DNA from: Streptomyces sp. S3(2020)
GTDB taxonomy: Bacteria > Actinomycetota > Actinomycetes > Streptomycetales > Streptomycetaceae
Length of the DNA stretch: 64,000 bases
Direction: 5' to 3'
NCBI RefSeq assembly: GCF_013044505.1
Contig: NZ_JABERD010000026.1
Span: 1 to 64,000 of the forward strand
Positions 36,042-46,800 of this stretch are shown piece by piece. The position numbers and the translations under genes were made by a program. Under the pieces are notes generated by a model, which saw nothing but the letters and a program-made list of their open reading frames with translations, did no database searches and was not told the DNA's origin. Positions within the stretch are counted from its first letter, which is position 1. Every line of letters starts with the position of its first letter.

Positions 36042-36528
36042 CAGGTGATCAATCCCTCACTGTGCTGGCGGCCGGCCGGACAGCGCCCCCCTCGGTGCGG
36101 CGCACGGTCCATCTTGCCAGGTGGGTCCGACGGCGGGAGAGGAGATCGCAACGGGTTTCATGGCAGGGGATCACGGTGGGTGACGGGACTGGGATGGATC
36201 GCCCGGTGTGACTACCCGGGGCACCTGGCAGCGGCCCCGTCTGGAGGTCCACCGCCGCCCAGTCTGGCGCGGTCGCCGGTGCGCCAGCGGGAGGACTGGG
36301 CGCCGAGCAAGGGCAGGCTCCGGCCCATGGCTGCGGGCTCCGTGACATGACCGCGGCGGACTACACCAGCAGGACGGGGTGTGTGTCAGACACTTCGACG
36401 TGTACCAGCGCGGCAGGATGTGAAGGAGGCGTAGTGCGAAGCTCGCCGGGCGCGATCCAACGATGACCCTGTTGATCCCGCTGCAGGCAGCTCAGGGGAG
36501 AGCGAGACCTCTCTCCCCTTACACCGCT
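36042..36528. other. intergenic region between pglX and pglY
   Basis: About 490 bases without a supported gene. It holds the pglX terminator near its right end and should hold the pglY promoter. No operator was recognised. Confidence 0.5.
36494..36519 (-). terminator. pglX terminator hairpin
   Basis: AGGGGAGAG (36494-36502) pairs with CTCTCCCCT (36511-36519) around an 8-base loop, 10 bases past the pglX stop. It implies that pglYZ-brxD-brxHI is a separate transcript. Confidence 0.7.
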
Positions 36529-39500
36529 CTACTCGTCGTCCAACACGGGCTGTTCAATCTGCTCATTGGGCTGCGCCGCCTTCCGACCGCGCGCCTTCCG
36601 CACCGGACGCCAGTCCTTCATCTGCGCCTCGCCCACGGCGTGCGTCCGCAGCATGCGCCGGAACTCCGCCTCCAGTTCCTCCGCCGGTGAGCCGCCCTCC
36701 CACTCGTCGTCGGGCGCGCTGTACCACTGGTGCACCCACGGCATGACCTCACGCAGTCCCGCGAGCATCGGAACGAGACGGTCAGCGCCCCAGGCGTCAT
36801 TCCTGACACGCGCCTCGATGAGCTGTGTGATGGCCACCGCCTGATCCTTGTGGTCCCAGCCGGCCCAGCCAAGCATCAGCGTGGAGTCACTGTCCGGGCC
36901 TGCCTCCGGGTAGGAGATGAACCGTTCCTTGGGTACGTCGAGTTTGCCTCGGTGAGTCCAGAAAGACTGCTTGAGGAAGTCCGCAGGTTTGAACTTCGTC
37001 GGCGGATCAATATTGAGCCGCTGGCCGGTACGGTCCTCCTCACGCTGCTTCTCCCAGACCTTCTCCCACTCCTGGCGGGTACGCAGGCCCGAGTCCTTGT
37101 AGCGCATTGCAGCGAGGTAGGGCACATGTTCGTCGGCGATAACCTCACTAAGAATCTGCGCGAGGGGGAGGTCCGGCTTCTTCAGGTGATCGGCGGCGTA
37201 GAGGGCCGCGACGGAGACGAAGTCGTGGTCTGAACCGAGCCTGTCGGCAAGGTTGTTGACGGATAGCGTCCGGGGGCGGCGCAGACCGTCATGTACCTCG
37301 AACCACAACTCCTTGTCCTCGCAGCGGTCCAGTAGCCAGTTCCGCAGCGCGGTTCGTTCCTTCTTCTCCCACGAGTCAGCGGCCCAGCGCCTCTTGCACT
37401 CCGGGCGCTCGATGAGGGCAATGTCCTTGCGGTTACTAATGAGATCGATGCGGGCTTGGACGATCTTCTGATACCAGTCCGGCCAACGGGCGGGAATCTC
37501 AGTGACGGGATTCGAGTCGTGGCGTCGGAACCACTCGCTCACAGCCTCGTCTTCCATTGCTCGTGATGCGATCGCCACCTCGAACGCCCGTTCACCTAGC
37601 TTGACTTCGGGAATGTCGGCGAGGCGACTCGAAGGCGTCACGGTTCGGGCGATCTCGGCGTCGCTGAGTAGCCCGTACAGACCATAGACCTGCCAGTCCA
37701 ACTCCTCTTGCTGGGCGATCATGCGTCGGTGGACCTTGGCCTGTTCGGCCTTGGCGGTATCGAGCGTTCGCCGCGTGGGTACGCCGTCAACGGCTACAAC
37801 CGACGGTTCCAAAGCAGCGAGCTCCTGTGCCAGGGCATCGAGGACGCGGCCGAGGTGGAGCGGAAGCTTGGCTGGGAGGGGGAACTCTTGCAGCTTGGTT
37901 CCGGTGAACTCGTAGAAGCTCTCCCACGCGTACCTTCCAGTCGAGCGCTCCCCTCCCCGATTCCCCTTGTCCTGACTGACCTGCTTCAACCAAAAGCAGG
38001 CCGTCGAAGAATTGAGCGCCCCCAACAACTCCATGTGCTCATCTTCCTCAGACCCCACCGGCAGCTTGATCACTGGAGCGGAACGGTTGAACACCTTCCC
38101 ACCTCGGTCCAACACGAAGTGGTTGTGCGTTGACACGAACGCGAACGCGATTCCCAGCGGCACTGAGTAGCGTTCCGGATGCCACCGACTCCATTCGTAC
38201 CAGGTAAGCCCGATCTCCTCGTGGGTGCCGCCAGGCTCCCGCCGTAGCCTGAGCATGCTGCGTTGCGCCCACAACACCCGCTGAATCGCGGCATCAGATA
38301 GGTCTGGGGACAGGTCCTGACCGTAAGGAAACAACGCCTCGGTCTCAGGTTCCAGGCCCCAGTCCCGAATGACGTTACCCTCCACCAAGGGCACCACGCG
38401 GCTCTGTGGTACTGCGTGCCTAGCCCAGCTACCGGGCGGGGCGAAGTACGCCTCGTCCGCACCTGTGTGAGTCGTACGCCCAATCAGCTTCACACGTGCG
38501 CCAAGCAGCTCCGCTCCCGCAGCTGTAAGCTGGCCGAACACCTCCGAGGCACCGCCCCCGCTCAACGACCAGGGTGCCCCGGCGAAGCGATCACGACCGT
38601 AGTCCGCTACCGAGACCCACTCCGACTCACTCCCCGGCGAACCGACGCGGCTGACGATCTCCTTCCAGACTCGCCCCTCGGCAGCGATCTTGGGCTGATC
38701 AGGCTCCCCCCGCACCCCCAACACCGCCCGAATGGTTCGGCTATCACTGGGAACCCGGTTGCGCCCTACCAGAATGACTGTGGGAGTTCCGTGTCCTGGA
38801 ATATAGGCACCCGAGGTGTCGATGACGTGCGAAAGCTCCACCCTGTTCCGAAATACAACCTCAATCAGATTGCGACCGAACTCGCGCTTCATAAACGAGT
38901 TGGCCGTAATCTGGCCGACGAATCCTCCACCGCCCTGTCTGCCGCCCGGCCCCTTCACCGCAAGCTCGAACATGCGCTGGGCGAAAGGCACTGACAACGC
39001 GAAGAGGCCCACACACGCGTCGTAACCCTTCTTGTAGTTCTCCTTCTCCTGCTTGTCCTTCACCGTGATATACGGCGGATTTCCCACCACCACGTGATAC
39101 GACCCCCGCCCCAGCAGGTCCACCTTCTTCGCGTACTCCCACACATCCTCCGTGGTATACGCATAAGCCCCCTCCTCGCGTCCCACGACCGCCTCCGCGA
39201 ACAGCGTGTCCAGGTCGGTCTGGATACCCGCCGCGTCGCGGCCGTGCAGCAACGAGTCACCGACAGCCACGTTGATCGGGAACGGCCGTACGTCCGCCAG
39301 CCGCTCGGCGCCCGCTGCGCGCATCGCGGCGACCAGGAGCCGGAAGCGGGCGATGCTCACCGCGAAGGGGTTCTTGTCGCAACCGTGCACCGACTCCAGA
39401 ACCCGCCGGACCAATGTCCAGTTGTCCGTGCCGGGTTCCGCACGCCGCCACTTGTCGAGCAAGCGGTCGAAGATACCGAGCAGGAAGTGACCGGAGCCGC

Positions 39501-40290
39501 ACGCCGGGTCGATGGTGCGCAGGCCGCGACGCTCCCTGCCGTCGGGGCCGGTCCAGACGGGGTTCAGGCCGAAGCCCTCCCCATCGTCGGCGATCGCCGG
39601 TTCCAGGGTCAGGTCAAGAATGAACTCCTCGACAAACTTGGGGGTTTGGAGCAGCGCGTACGTCTTGCGGGCGTGCTCGCTGAGGTCCTGGTAGAGGTCG
39701 CCGAGGAAATGCGTGTCCCACTCAGGGTCGGTGAAGTCGTAACGGATCTCGCCGTCCGCGCCCCAGCGGCGCCAGAACGTCAGGAGTTCCGTGGCCGCTT
39801 CGTAGCCGGGGGTGAGGCTCCAGAGCGGGTTGCGTGCCTCGTCGAAGAGGCCAGCGGCCGTCTCGTTAGTACTCGCCAGGTGGCGGAACGCCGTGATGAG
39901 CCAGTCGCGATTGTTGTGGTGCGGGTAGGTGCGGAAGTGCGCCTCGTGCCTCGCCTCCGCCTCAGCCAGGCGTTCGCCGGGGCCAGCGAGGAACAGCTTG
40001 TCGATCAAGCCGTTGTCCTCGCAGAAGCGGACGAAGACGCAGCCGAGCACCCACGCCACCGCCGCCTGAGTCACGCGCTCGTCGCGCCAGGCGGGATATG
40101 AGAGGGCGGTACGCTGGGCCTCTTTAGCCTCACGCCACTCGCGGTCCAGGCCGGTGCGGAACTCCTCCTCGGACTCGCTGCGGGCTCGCAGGTCGTCCTC
40201 CAGCTTGACGACCAGCTTCTTCAGGTCCTTGAGCAGGGCCACCTTGTCCACGCCCTGAGCACGCTCGGCACCCTCAGTCGTCACCGTCAC
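36529..40290 (-). CDS. pglX: BREX type 2 adenine-specific DNA methyltransferase PglX
   Basis: A 1253-aa N6-adenine methyltransferase. Motif I is IDPACGSGHFLLGIFDRLL near residue 260, and the catalytic NPPY occurs in VVGNPPYITVKDK near residue 403. A target-recognition region follows and a helical C-terminal third completes it, as in other BREX methyltransferases. PglX modifies host DNA and allows self/non-self discrimination by the system. The start is a GTG at 40290. No long G or C run is present here, unlike in the S. coelicolor homologue. It is divergent from the three-gene insert at 40444. Confidence 0.92.
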   Translation of the reverse strand: MTVTTEGAERAQGVDKVALLKDLKKLVVKLEDDLRARSESEEEFRTGLDREWREAKEAQRTALSYPAWRDERVTQAAVAWVLGCVFVRFCEDNGLIDKLFLAGPGERLAEAEARHEAHFRTYPHHNNRDWLITAFRHLASTNETAAGLFDEARNPLWSLTPGYEAATELLTFWRRWGADGEIRYDFTDPEWDTHFLGDLYQDLSEHARKTYALLQTPKFVEEFILDLTLEPAIADDGEGFGLNPVWTGPDGRERRGLRTIDPACGSGHFLLGIFDRLLDKWRRAEPGTDNWTLVRRVLESVHGCDKNPFAVSIARFRLLVAAMRAAGAERLADVRPFPINVAVGDSLLHGRDAAGIQTDLDTLFAEAVVGREEGAYAYTTEDVWEYAKKVDLLGRGSYHVVVGNPPYITVKDKQEKENYKKGYDACVGLFALSVPFAQRMFELAVKGPGGRQGGGGFVGQITANSFMKREFGRNLIEVVFRNRVELSHVIDTSGAYIPGHGTPTVILVGRNRVPSDSRTIRAVLGVRGEPDQPKIAAEGRVWKEIVSRVGSPGSESEWVSVADYGRDRFAGAPWSLSGGGASEVFGQLTAAGAELLGARVKLIGRTTHTGADEAYFAPPGSWARHAVPQSRVVPLVEGNVIRDWGLEPETEALFPYGQDLSPDLSDAAIQRVLWAQRSMLRLRREPGGTHEEIGLTWYEWSRWHPERYSVPLGIAFAFVSTHNHFVLDRGGKVFNRSAPVIKLPVGSEEDEHMELLGALNSSTACFWLKQVSQDKGNRGGERSTGRYAWESFYEFTGTKLQEFPLPAKLPLHLGRVLDALAQELAALEPSVVAVDGVPTRRTLDTAKAEQAKVHRRMIAQQEELDWQVYGLYGLLSDAEIARTVTPSSRLADIPEVKLGERAFEVAIASRAMEDEAVSEWFRRHDSNPVTEIPARWPDWYQKIVQARIDLISNRKDIALIERPECKRRWAADSWEKKERTALRNWLLDRCEDKELWFEVHDGLRRPRTLSVNNLADRLGSDHDFVSVAALYAADHLKKPDLPLAQILSEVIADEHVPYLAAMRYKDSGLRTRQEWEKVWEKQREEDRTGQRLNIDPPTKFKPADFLKQSFWTHRGKLDVPKERFISYPEAGPDSDSTLMLGWAGWDHKDQAVAITQLIEARVRNDAWGADRLVPMLAGLREVMPWVHQWYSAPDDEWEGGSPAEELEAEFRRMLRTHAVGEAQMKDWRPVRKARGRKAAQPNEQIEQPVLDDE

Positions 40291-40443
40291 TCTTCGCTTC
40301 CTTCTCCATGCACCGCGTCAGCACCCCACCGCGTCCCCGCGGACCGGACCTCCCATCCTGCCGCACCCGCGCCCCCGCACGAGGGCTCAGGGCCGTCGCG
40401 ATCTGGGAAAAGCCCCCGCCACTCCCTTGGCCAGCTCGTTAAA

Positions 40444-40971
40444 GTGATCGTCGTGACGGCCTCGACATCCTCCGCAGCCACCGCGGCACAGCCGCCCGCC
40501 TTCGCGGCGGCGAGCAGGAACCACTATCGCGCGGCCACGCTGGCCTCCGAGAAGGACCTGCGGATATCTGCCGACCATCTGGCCGGGCTGGCGGCTGAGT
40601 GTGCCGTCAAGGCCATTCTGATCGACTTCCTGGGCTCCCGGCTCAACGCGCGGAACATGCCAGAGCATCCAGAGGTGAAGTACCTGGACCGCTCTCGGAG
40701 GACGCCGCAATGGACGAACAAGCACGGCCACCTCCCCGAGCTCTGGGAACACCTCACCGCCGTCGCCCACCGCCGCCGAGGCGGCGGGTCGGGTGCGCTG
40801 TTCACACAGCTCATCTGGGAGAATCCATTCGCCGACTGGGACGTCGGAGACCGCTACTGCGACGGCACCGCGATCACCGACACCATCCTCGAGCGGCACC
40901 TGAAGGCCGCGTACGACCTCATCGCCGCCCATGAGCAGGCCGGCATCCTGGGAACGAGGACCCGCGCATGA
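40444..40971 (+). CDS. HEPN-like protein, first gene of a module inside the BREX locus
   Basis: A 175-aa protein (GTG 40444; a second GTG at 40453 is equally likely). The pattern ADHLAGLAAECAVKAILID followed by a KHGHLPELWEHL segment and a final HLKAAYDLIAAHEQA helix matches the two-helix-pair layout of HEPN-type proteins, many of which are RNases or their partners. A clear R-x4-6-H catalytic motif was not confirmed. The 4-base overlap with the next gene suggests an operon. No strong ribosome-binding site is seen, so the mRNA may be leaderless. Confidence 0.6.
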   Translation: MIVVTASTSSAATAAQPPAFAAASRNHYRAATLASEKDLRISADHLAGLAAECAVKAILIDFLGSRLNARNMPEHPEVKYLDRSRRTPQWTNKHGHLPELWEHLTAVAHRRRGGGSGALFTQLIWENPFADWDVGDRYCDGTAITDTILERHLKAAYDLIAAHEQAGILGTRTRA

Positions 40972-42371
40972 GCCGTACCCCCGTGCGGTTCGACACCGCC
41001 TGGCAGGCCGCCCTCGACCACGCCCGGCAGGCCGCCGCGCAGTTCAGCATGGATGTCGTCGTGACCCGGGACGTGCTGGGCCGGGCCTGTCTCATCATCG
41101 ATGACCGGGGAAACCCCCTCACGCACGACGACACGCGAGTGGTGGCGCTTCGGGACACGTTCACGGCCGCCACGAAGCCGTTCAACGGACTCGAACCGCT
41201 CCTGTACGGCGACAAGTTGTTCGCGCCCGAGCTGTACTTCGACGCCGACGACCGCGTCGAGATCAGCCCCCCGCAGGGCTCCGGCACCGGCAGTGTCCAC
41301 GCGCTGGAACGGACCGTCATCGGCACCGACTGGGCCCGAACCGCACCTTCGCCCTCCACTGGGACCGCCGGGCGCCGGGACCGGCGGGTGGCGATGTACG
41401 GCTTCAAGGGCGGCGTCGGACGCACCACTGCCACCGCCGTCCTCGCCCGGCACCTGGCCGGACAGGGCCGCTGCGTACTCGTGGTCGACCTCGACCTGGA
41501 GTCACCGGGCATCTCGAACCTGCTGGAGGACCCCGCCGGTATCCCCCGCCACGGCATCGTCGACCACCTGATAGAGGCCGGGGTCGGGAACGCCGAGGGG
41601 CTGGAGCTGGTGGCGCGCAGCACCGCGTTGCGCTTCAAGGAGGGCAACGGGGAAGTCTGGCTCGCGCCCGCAGGTGGCTCCCCGCTGGCGGGAGAGTCGT
41701 ACGACTATCTCGCCAAGCTGAACCGCATCTACAGCGACCTCGCCGGGCTCAGCCCCGGTGACGGCGAACGCCCCTTCTCCCTGCGGCTGGAGCAGGCGAT
41801 TGCCGCCTGCGAGGACCAGGTGACGGAGCTGTCGCGACCACCCGACGTCGTCCTACTCGACAGCAGGGCCGGTATGCACGACATCGCGGCGGTCACCCTG
41901 ACACATCTCAGCGGGCTCGCGCTGCTGTTCGCCGTGGACAACCCCTCCACCTGGGAGGGATACCGGATGCTGTTCGCCCAGTGGCAGCATCGCCCCGCTC
42001 TGGCCCGGGAGTTGCGTGAGCGGCTGCGGATCGTGGCGGCCATGTTCCACTCCGCCGGGGACGCGAAGCGGCTGCCCGCCCTGCGTGACCGCGCCCAGCA
42101 GCTGTTCGCCTCGACGCTCTACGACCAGCTCGACACGGACGCCACCGACAGTGGGGACGAGGACGAGGAGCCGTACCACCCTCCTCTGGAGGACGACGAC
42201 GCCCCGCACTCCCCCATCCCCATCCTGTTCGGCAACGACCTGGTCGGCCTCGACCCCCTCCGCAGCCGCGACTGGCCCGAGCTACCGTTCGTCGAGGCCG
42301 CGTACCGGACGTTCACGACTACGGTGGAGCGTCTGCTGCCAGACCTACACCCCGCCCCGGAGTCCTCATGA
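40968..42371 (+). CDS. KGGVGR-variant ParA/MinD-like ATPase
   Basis: A 467-aa P-loop ATPase. Residues 1-140 form a unique domain. KGGVGRTTATAVLARHLAG starts at residue 147, the deviant Walker A of the SIMIBI class (KGGVGR instead of KGGVGKT), followed by VLVVDLDLESPGIS and the Walker B-like VVLLDSRAGMHD. Such variants occur in genomic islands with unknown function. The C-terminal tail is acidic. Overlaps both neighbours by 4 bases, which implies tight co-expression of a three-protein complex. Confidence 0.8.
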   Translation: MSRTPVRFDTAWQAALDHARQAAAQFSMDVVVTRDVLGRACLIIDDRGNPLTHDDTRVVALRDTFTAATKPFNGLEPLLYGDKLFAPELYFDADDRVEISPPQGSGTGSVHALERTVIGTDWARTAPSPSTGTAGRRDRRVAMYGFKGGVGRTTATAVLARHLAGQGRCVLVVDLDLESPGISNLLEDPAGIPRHGIVDHLIEAGVGNAEGLELVARSTALRFKEGNGEVWLAPAGGSPLAGESYDYLAKLNRIYSDLAGLSPGDGERPFSLRLEQAIAACEDQVTELSRPPDVVLLDSRAGMHDIAAVTLTHLSGLALLFAVDNPSTWEGYRMLFAQWQHRPALARELRERLRIVAAMFHSAGDAKRLPALRDRAQQLFASTLYDQLDTDATDSGDEDEEPYHPPLEDDDAPHSPIPILFGNDLVGLDPLRSRDWPELPFVEAAYRTFTTTVERLLPDLHPAPESS

Positions 42372-43858
42372 CCGCCGTCCCGACCACCGACGAGTACCGC
42401 ACCCTGATCACCAGGGCCCTCGGTGTCGCGCTCGACGCGGACACGGAGGGTCCCGACCTGCGGCGGCTGTTCACCCCGTCCAGTCACCGCCTCGCCCTCG
42501 ACCCGGACGTGACCGTGGTCCGCGGGGCGCGCGGCACGGGCAAGACGTACTGGGCGAAGGCGTTGACCGACCCCGATCTGCGGGAGGTGGCCGCGAGGTC
42601 GTACATGATGCCGCGGCTGCGGCGGGTCCGGGTCACCACGGGGTTCACTACGGGGGGCAACACCGGAACCCCGTATCCCGGCAAGCGCAAGATCGCCCGG
42701 CTGCTGGGGGAGGGAGCCGACCCCGAGGTCTTCGAGCTCTTCTGGCACTCGGTCGTGATGATGGCGCTCGGCGTACCGGAGATCGCGAGCATCCCCGACT
42801 GGGCCGACCGCATCCGGTGGGCCAAGGAGAACGAGGACGCGTACGACGACGCGCTCAGCAAGGCGGACCGGGAGGCCCGGGACAGCGGCGAGACGCGCGT
42901 GCTGCTCTTCGACGCCCTGGACCACCTGCACCGAGACCGCAGGACCGCCGACCTGCTGGTGTCGGCGCTGTTCCAGGTCGCGCTGGAGCTGCGGCTGACC
43001 ACGGGAGCACTGCGCGCCAAGATCTTCGTACGCCCCGACATGTACGACAGCGCGCCTAGGACATTCCCGGACGCCTCGAAGCTGGGGGCGAACGCTACCG
43101 ACCTGGAGTGGAGCCGGGAGAACCTGTACGGGCTGCTCTTCCACCAGCTGGGCAACCACCAGAGCCCGGAGGCGGAGAAGTTCCGCGAGCAGCACGGCAA
43201 GTGGCAGCCTGAAGGCGAGGGACGGTTCATCGCCCCGGTCGACGTCATCGCCGACGAGAAGCGCCAGGAGCAGGTCTTCATCACACTGGCCGGGCCCTAC
43301 ATGGGAACCGACCGGCGCAAGGGCCACACGTTCACCTGGGTGCCCAACCATCTCCAGGACGGCAAAGGGCGGGTGAGCCCGAGAACCTGGCTGCTCGCCC
43401 TGCGCACCGCCGCGACCCTGACGGCCGAACAGCATGCCGGGCACCCGCAGCCGCTGCACTACGAGGCGATCCGAGACAGCCTGCACGCCGCTTCGAATCT
43501 GCGGGTGGCGGAACTGAGGGACGACATCGGTTGGGCCGCCACCGCGATCGAACAGTTCGAGGGCGTACAGGTGCCCATGGAGCCGTCCCAGGTCCGGTTT
43601 CTGTGGGAGCGGGGTGGTCTCACCGACATCCTGCGGGACATGGCCGAGGCCGACGGAGGCGGCGAAGGGTCCGAGGACGAGGAAGAACCCGAAGGCGGCA
43701 GCGGCCCCCGTGACCCCGGTGACCCCTTCGCGCTAATAGAGGAACTCGTGGCCCTCGGCGTACTCACCGAACGCGCCAGTGGCGCCCTGGACCTGCCCGA
43801 CGTATACCGGCTGGCGTTCAACATCGGCCGCAAGGGCGGGGTTCCGCGCAAGTCGTGA
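42368..43858 (+). CDS. P-loop ATPase, third gene of the inserted module
   Basis: A 496-aa NTPase with Walker A RGARGTGKTYWAKAL (Lys 59) and a Walker B-like LLFDALDHLHRD near residue 185. The middle contains a long charged region and the end is an acidic linker (EGSEDEEEPEGGSG) plus a short winged-helix-like tail. Its family was not recognised beyond the AAA/STAND-like core. With the HEPN-like and KGGVGR proteins it forms a self-contained operon in the opposite direction to its BREX neighbours, ending in the terminator shared with pglW. Confidence 0.7.
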   Translation: MTAVPTTDEYRTLITRALGVALDADTEGPDLRRLFTPSSHRLALDPDVTVVRGARGTGKTYWAKALTDPDLREVAARSYMMPRLRRVRVTTGFTTGGNTGTPYPGKRKIARLLGEGADPEVFELFWHSVVMMALGVPEIASIPDWADRIRWAKENEDAYDDALSKADREARDSGETRVLLFDALDHLHRDRRTADLLVSALFQVALELRLTTGALRAKIFVRPDMYDSAPRTFPDASKLGANATDLEWSRENLYGLLFHQLGNHQSPEAEKFREQHGKWQPEGEGRFIAPVDVIADEKRQEQVFITLAGPYMGTDRRKGHTFTWVPNHLQDGKGRVSPRTWLLALRTAATLTAEQHAGHPQPLHYEAIRDSLHAASNLRVAELRDDIGWAATAIEQFEGVQVPMEPSQVRFLWERGGLTDILRDMAEADGGGEGSEDEEEPEGGSGPRDPGDPFALIEELVALGVLTERASGALDLPDVYRLAFNIGRKGGVPRKS

Positions 43859-43884
43859 GCCGCCGACCAGCGTCGGCGGCTCAC
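43855..43884. terminator. bidirectional terminator overlapping two stop codons
   Basis: Perfect 13-bp arms (43855-43867 and 43872-43884) with a 4-base loop. The stop codons of both convergent genes lie within the arms, so one symmetrical hairpin ends both the inserted module and pglW. Confidence 0.85.
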
Positions 43885-46800
43885 CCCCGAAGCGGCTCCA
43901 GCGACTTGAGGAACTCCCCGTCCAGAGGCTCCTTTTCCCCGTCCCCACCGATCACCTCAACCGTGCGGCCGTCGAGTGCCGCGCCCTGGGCACGGTTCTC
44001 GACCGGGCACAGCAGCCACAGGCCGTGCGGCACGTCGGCCGGGCGGCGGGCCGCGTTCTGGAGCCGGACCAGGAAGGCGTGACCGCCCTCGTCCCAGTAA
44101 CGGGCGATCAGTCCCGCGTCGTGGAGGAACAAGACAGTGCGCGGCGCGTCGGCCCGTGCGAGCACCGTCTGCTCCACGCGCTGCCAGACCACCCGCACGA
44201 AGGACGCCAGTCCCGGCTTGATGCCACCGGGAGTGGAGAGGCTGTCGGCGCGCAGGACCTTCTCCCAGTCCTGCCCCTTCTCGGCAGCCAGGGCACGGAA
44301 GGCGGTGAGGAACACAGCCGAAAGGTCGACCGCCTCGACCGGGAAGGCGGCAGCCACCGCCTCCGCCGCCCCCGCGAACGACGTTCCCTTCACGGTGAGG
44401 GCGAGGAACCCTCCCCGCTCCGCCAGCCCGGTGAGCCGGTCGCGCAGCGGGCCGTGCGGGTCCTCGCGGTCGGCGCGGGTGCGGGGGGTGGGCGGCTGGT
44501 AGCTGGTGAGGGCGCCGGTGGAGCTCCACGGACCTACCGACTCCGGCGGCCTGGGGATGAACTTCTCGGCCTCGTCGTCGTACACGAGGTCGAAGCGCGC
44601 GCCTTCCAAGGCGTCCAGCAGCTCCACGTGGGTGGGTTCCTGTCCACCCGACAGCAGGTCCAGGGCGGGGAAGCGTGCGCGCAGGCGGGCCACGAGCTCG
44701 CCGACGGTGATCCCCCGGTCGCGGCGGATGCCCGCGCCCGCCTGGGAGATCCGCAGTGCCCGTTCCAGGCTCAGGTCACGCGGATACAGCTCCAGCCGGG
44801 GGGTGGCCGCGACGCCTGGAGCTGTCGCGGCGGCCAGGGAGACCAGGCGGGTGTCCGCGAGCGGGGCCAGTCCGTCGGGCGCAGGCACGGACCGCAGGAT
44901 GCGCAGGACCTCGCCGCGACCGGGCAGGGGGTCCTGTCCGGCCAGCCGCTCGGCCGCCTGGCCGAGGAGCGCCGCGTAGTCCGCCAGCTCGCGCGGGCTG
45001 GGATCGTCTGCCCCCGGCAGAGACTCGGAGGCGAGCAGGACCGTGTCGCCACGCCGGTGCACGGCGAACCTGGGCTCGTGCTGCTCGGCGGCGTCCTCGT
45101 CCTGGCGTTCGGCGGTCTCCGCGTCGGTCGCGGCCCGTACGACGGCCAGGGCGCCGGCGAAGGTCCGCTCGGCCGTGTCGGACCCGGCGCCGTGCCGGGC
45201 CCGCAGTTCGACCGCGGCCTCGTCGGCGGTCATCACCCGGCCGACAGACTGGATGATCTCGGTCAGCTCGGTGCGGACCGGCGCCAGCCAGTGCGTCTCC
45301 GCCCATTTCCTGATCTCGATGCGGTGGTGCCGGGAGACGGATGTCTGTTTGATGCCCAGGTGATCGGCGATCCGGGCCTGCACGGGCCAGAAGCCGAGGG
45401 GGGAGAGTCCGCCGTCTTCGGGCGGCAGCCCCAGGGTGAGGCGTACGACCTCAGCGCGGTGCGAGCCCTTGCGGCCGGGCTCGGGAGCGAGAAAGGCAGC
45501 CATGTCGTCTATCGACAGGATGCGGACCTCGTCGGAACCGAGGGTCGGTGGCGTGGGGGCAGTGTCGTCGGGTGTGCGCCGAGGGGGTGCGTGGGACGCC
45601 GCCGGGCGCAGCGCGGACGCCCACTGCTTGCGGCGCCGGTTGAGTTCCTTGCGGACCAAGGCTCCCGCGCCCCGAGCCTTCGAGATCGCGTACGGCTGGA
45701 TGTCCAGCAGCTGGCCGACCGTGGTGGCGCCCAGGCCGCCGGCCACCGACACGGCACGAGGGGACAGCCCAGCGGCCTCCAGCGGCGTCGTCAGTTCGGC
45801 CGCCGCAGCAGCGCGGTCGCGGGCCTCCTCCGGGTCGTCGGACGACGTGCCGACGGTGGAGGGAGTCGTGGCGGGCGCAGTCGCGTCGGCCGCCCGGAAC
45901 ACGGCACGCCAGGTGTCCCACATCTGCCGCAGAGTGTCGAAGCGGTACTCGGTGTCCCGGTGCAGCGCACGCTGGAAGAAGGCGGTGAGTCCGTCGCGCA
46001 GTGCGGGCTCGAACAGCTCGGTGGCGATGTGCAGTTGTGCCGACTCGTTTGTCAGCGGGTCGAGTTGTCCCTCGCCCCACAAGGGGCGCTCGCCGCTCGC
46101 CATCTCGTGGAGGGTCACGGCCGCGGCGTACCGCTCGGCGTGGTCGTCGTAGTGGGCGCGGCGCATCGAGCCGAGGAACGGATCGAGATAGCCGCGCGTA
46201 CCGGCCTTCACGTCCCGGTCGGAGGCGTCGGTCAGGGAGAAGTCGAACAGCTTGAGCTGCCAGGTGCGGTCCTTGCGGCGCTGGATGCCGAGGTTGTCCG
46301 GCTTGATGTCGCGGTGACGTACGCCCTGCGCGGCGAGCTGGTCGAGGGCGTGGAACAGGTCGTCGGAGAAGCGCTCCAGTTCGTGGTAAGTCAGCCGCCC
46401 CTTGCCGCGCAGGCGGGCGCCGAGCGACTGCTCGCCGGCGTACTCCAGCTCGAGGACGGTCCGCCCGCCGAGTTCCCGCAGCCCCTCTCCACGCAGCTGG
46501 ACGACGGAGCCGCCGCCGACCTTGCGCAGCGCCCGTTCCTCGGCGCGCAGCCGCCCGGCCTTCTCCTCGTCGAGGGCGACCTTGAAGACGTGCTCGTCGA
46601 TCTGGGTGCGACCGTCCTCGTCCTCGGTGGCCCGCTCCACGAGCAGGGCGCGGGCGGTGGCGCCGGTGCCCAAGACACGGCGGACCGACCATTCCGCGTC
46701 GAGCGACTGTCCGGGCACCGCTTCCAGCGGGTCGACGCAGGCCGCTGCCGGTGAGTCCGGGAGGATACTGGCGCGTTCCGCCTGGTCGAGCAGGTCCAGG

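Noticed and set aside
43779..46754. 991-aa plus-strand open frame opposite pglW
   Set aside because: Antisense frame produced by GC bias. The minus strand encodes kinase motifs throughout.
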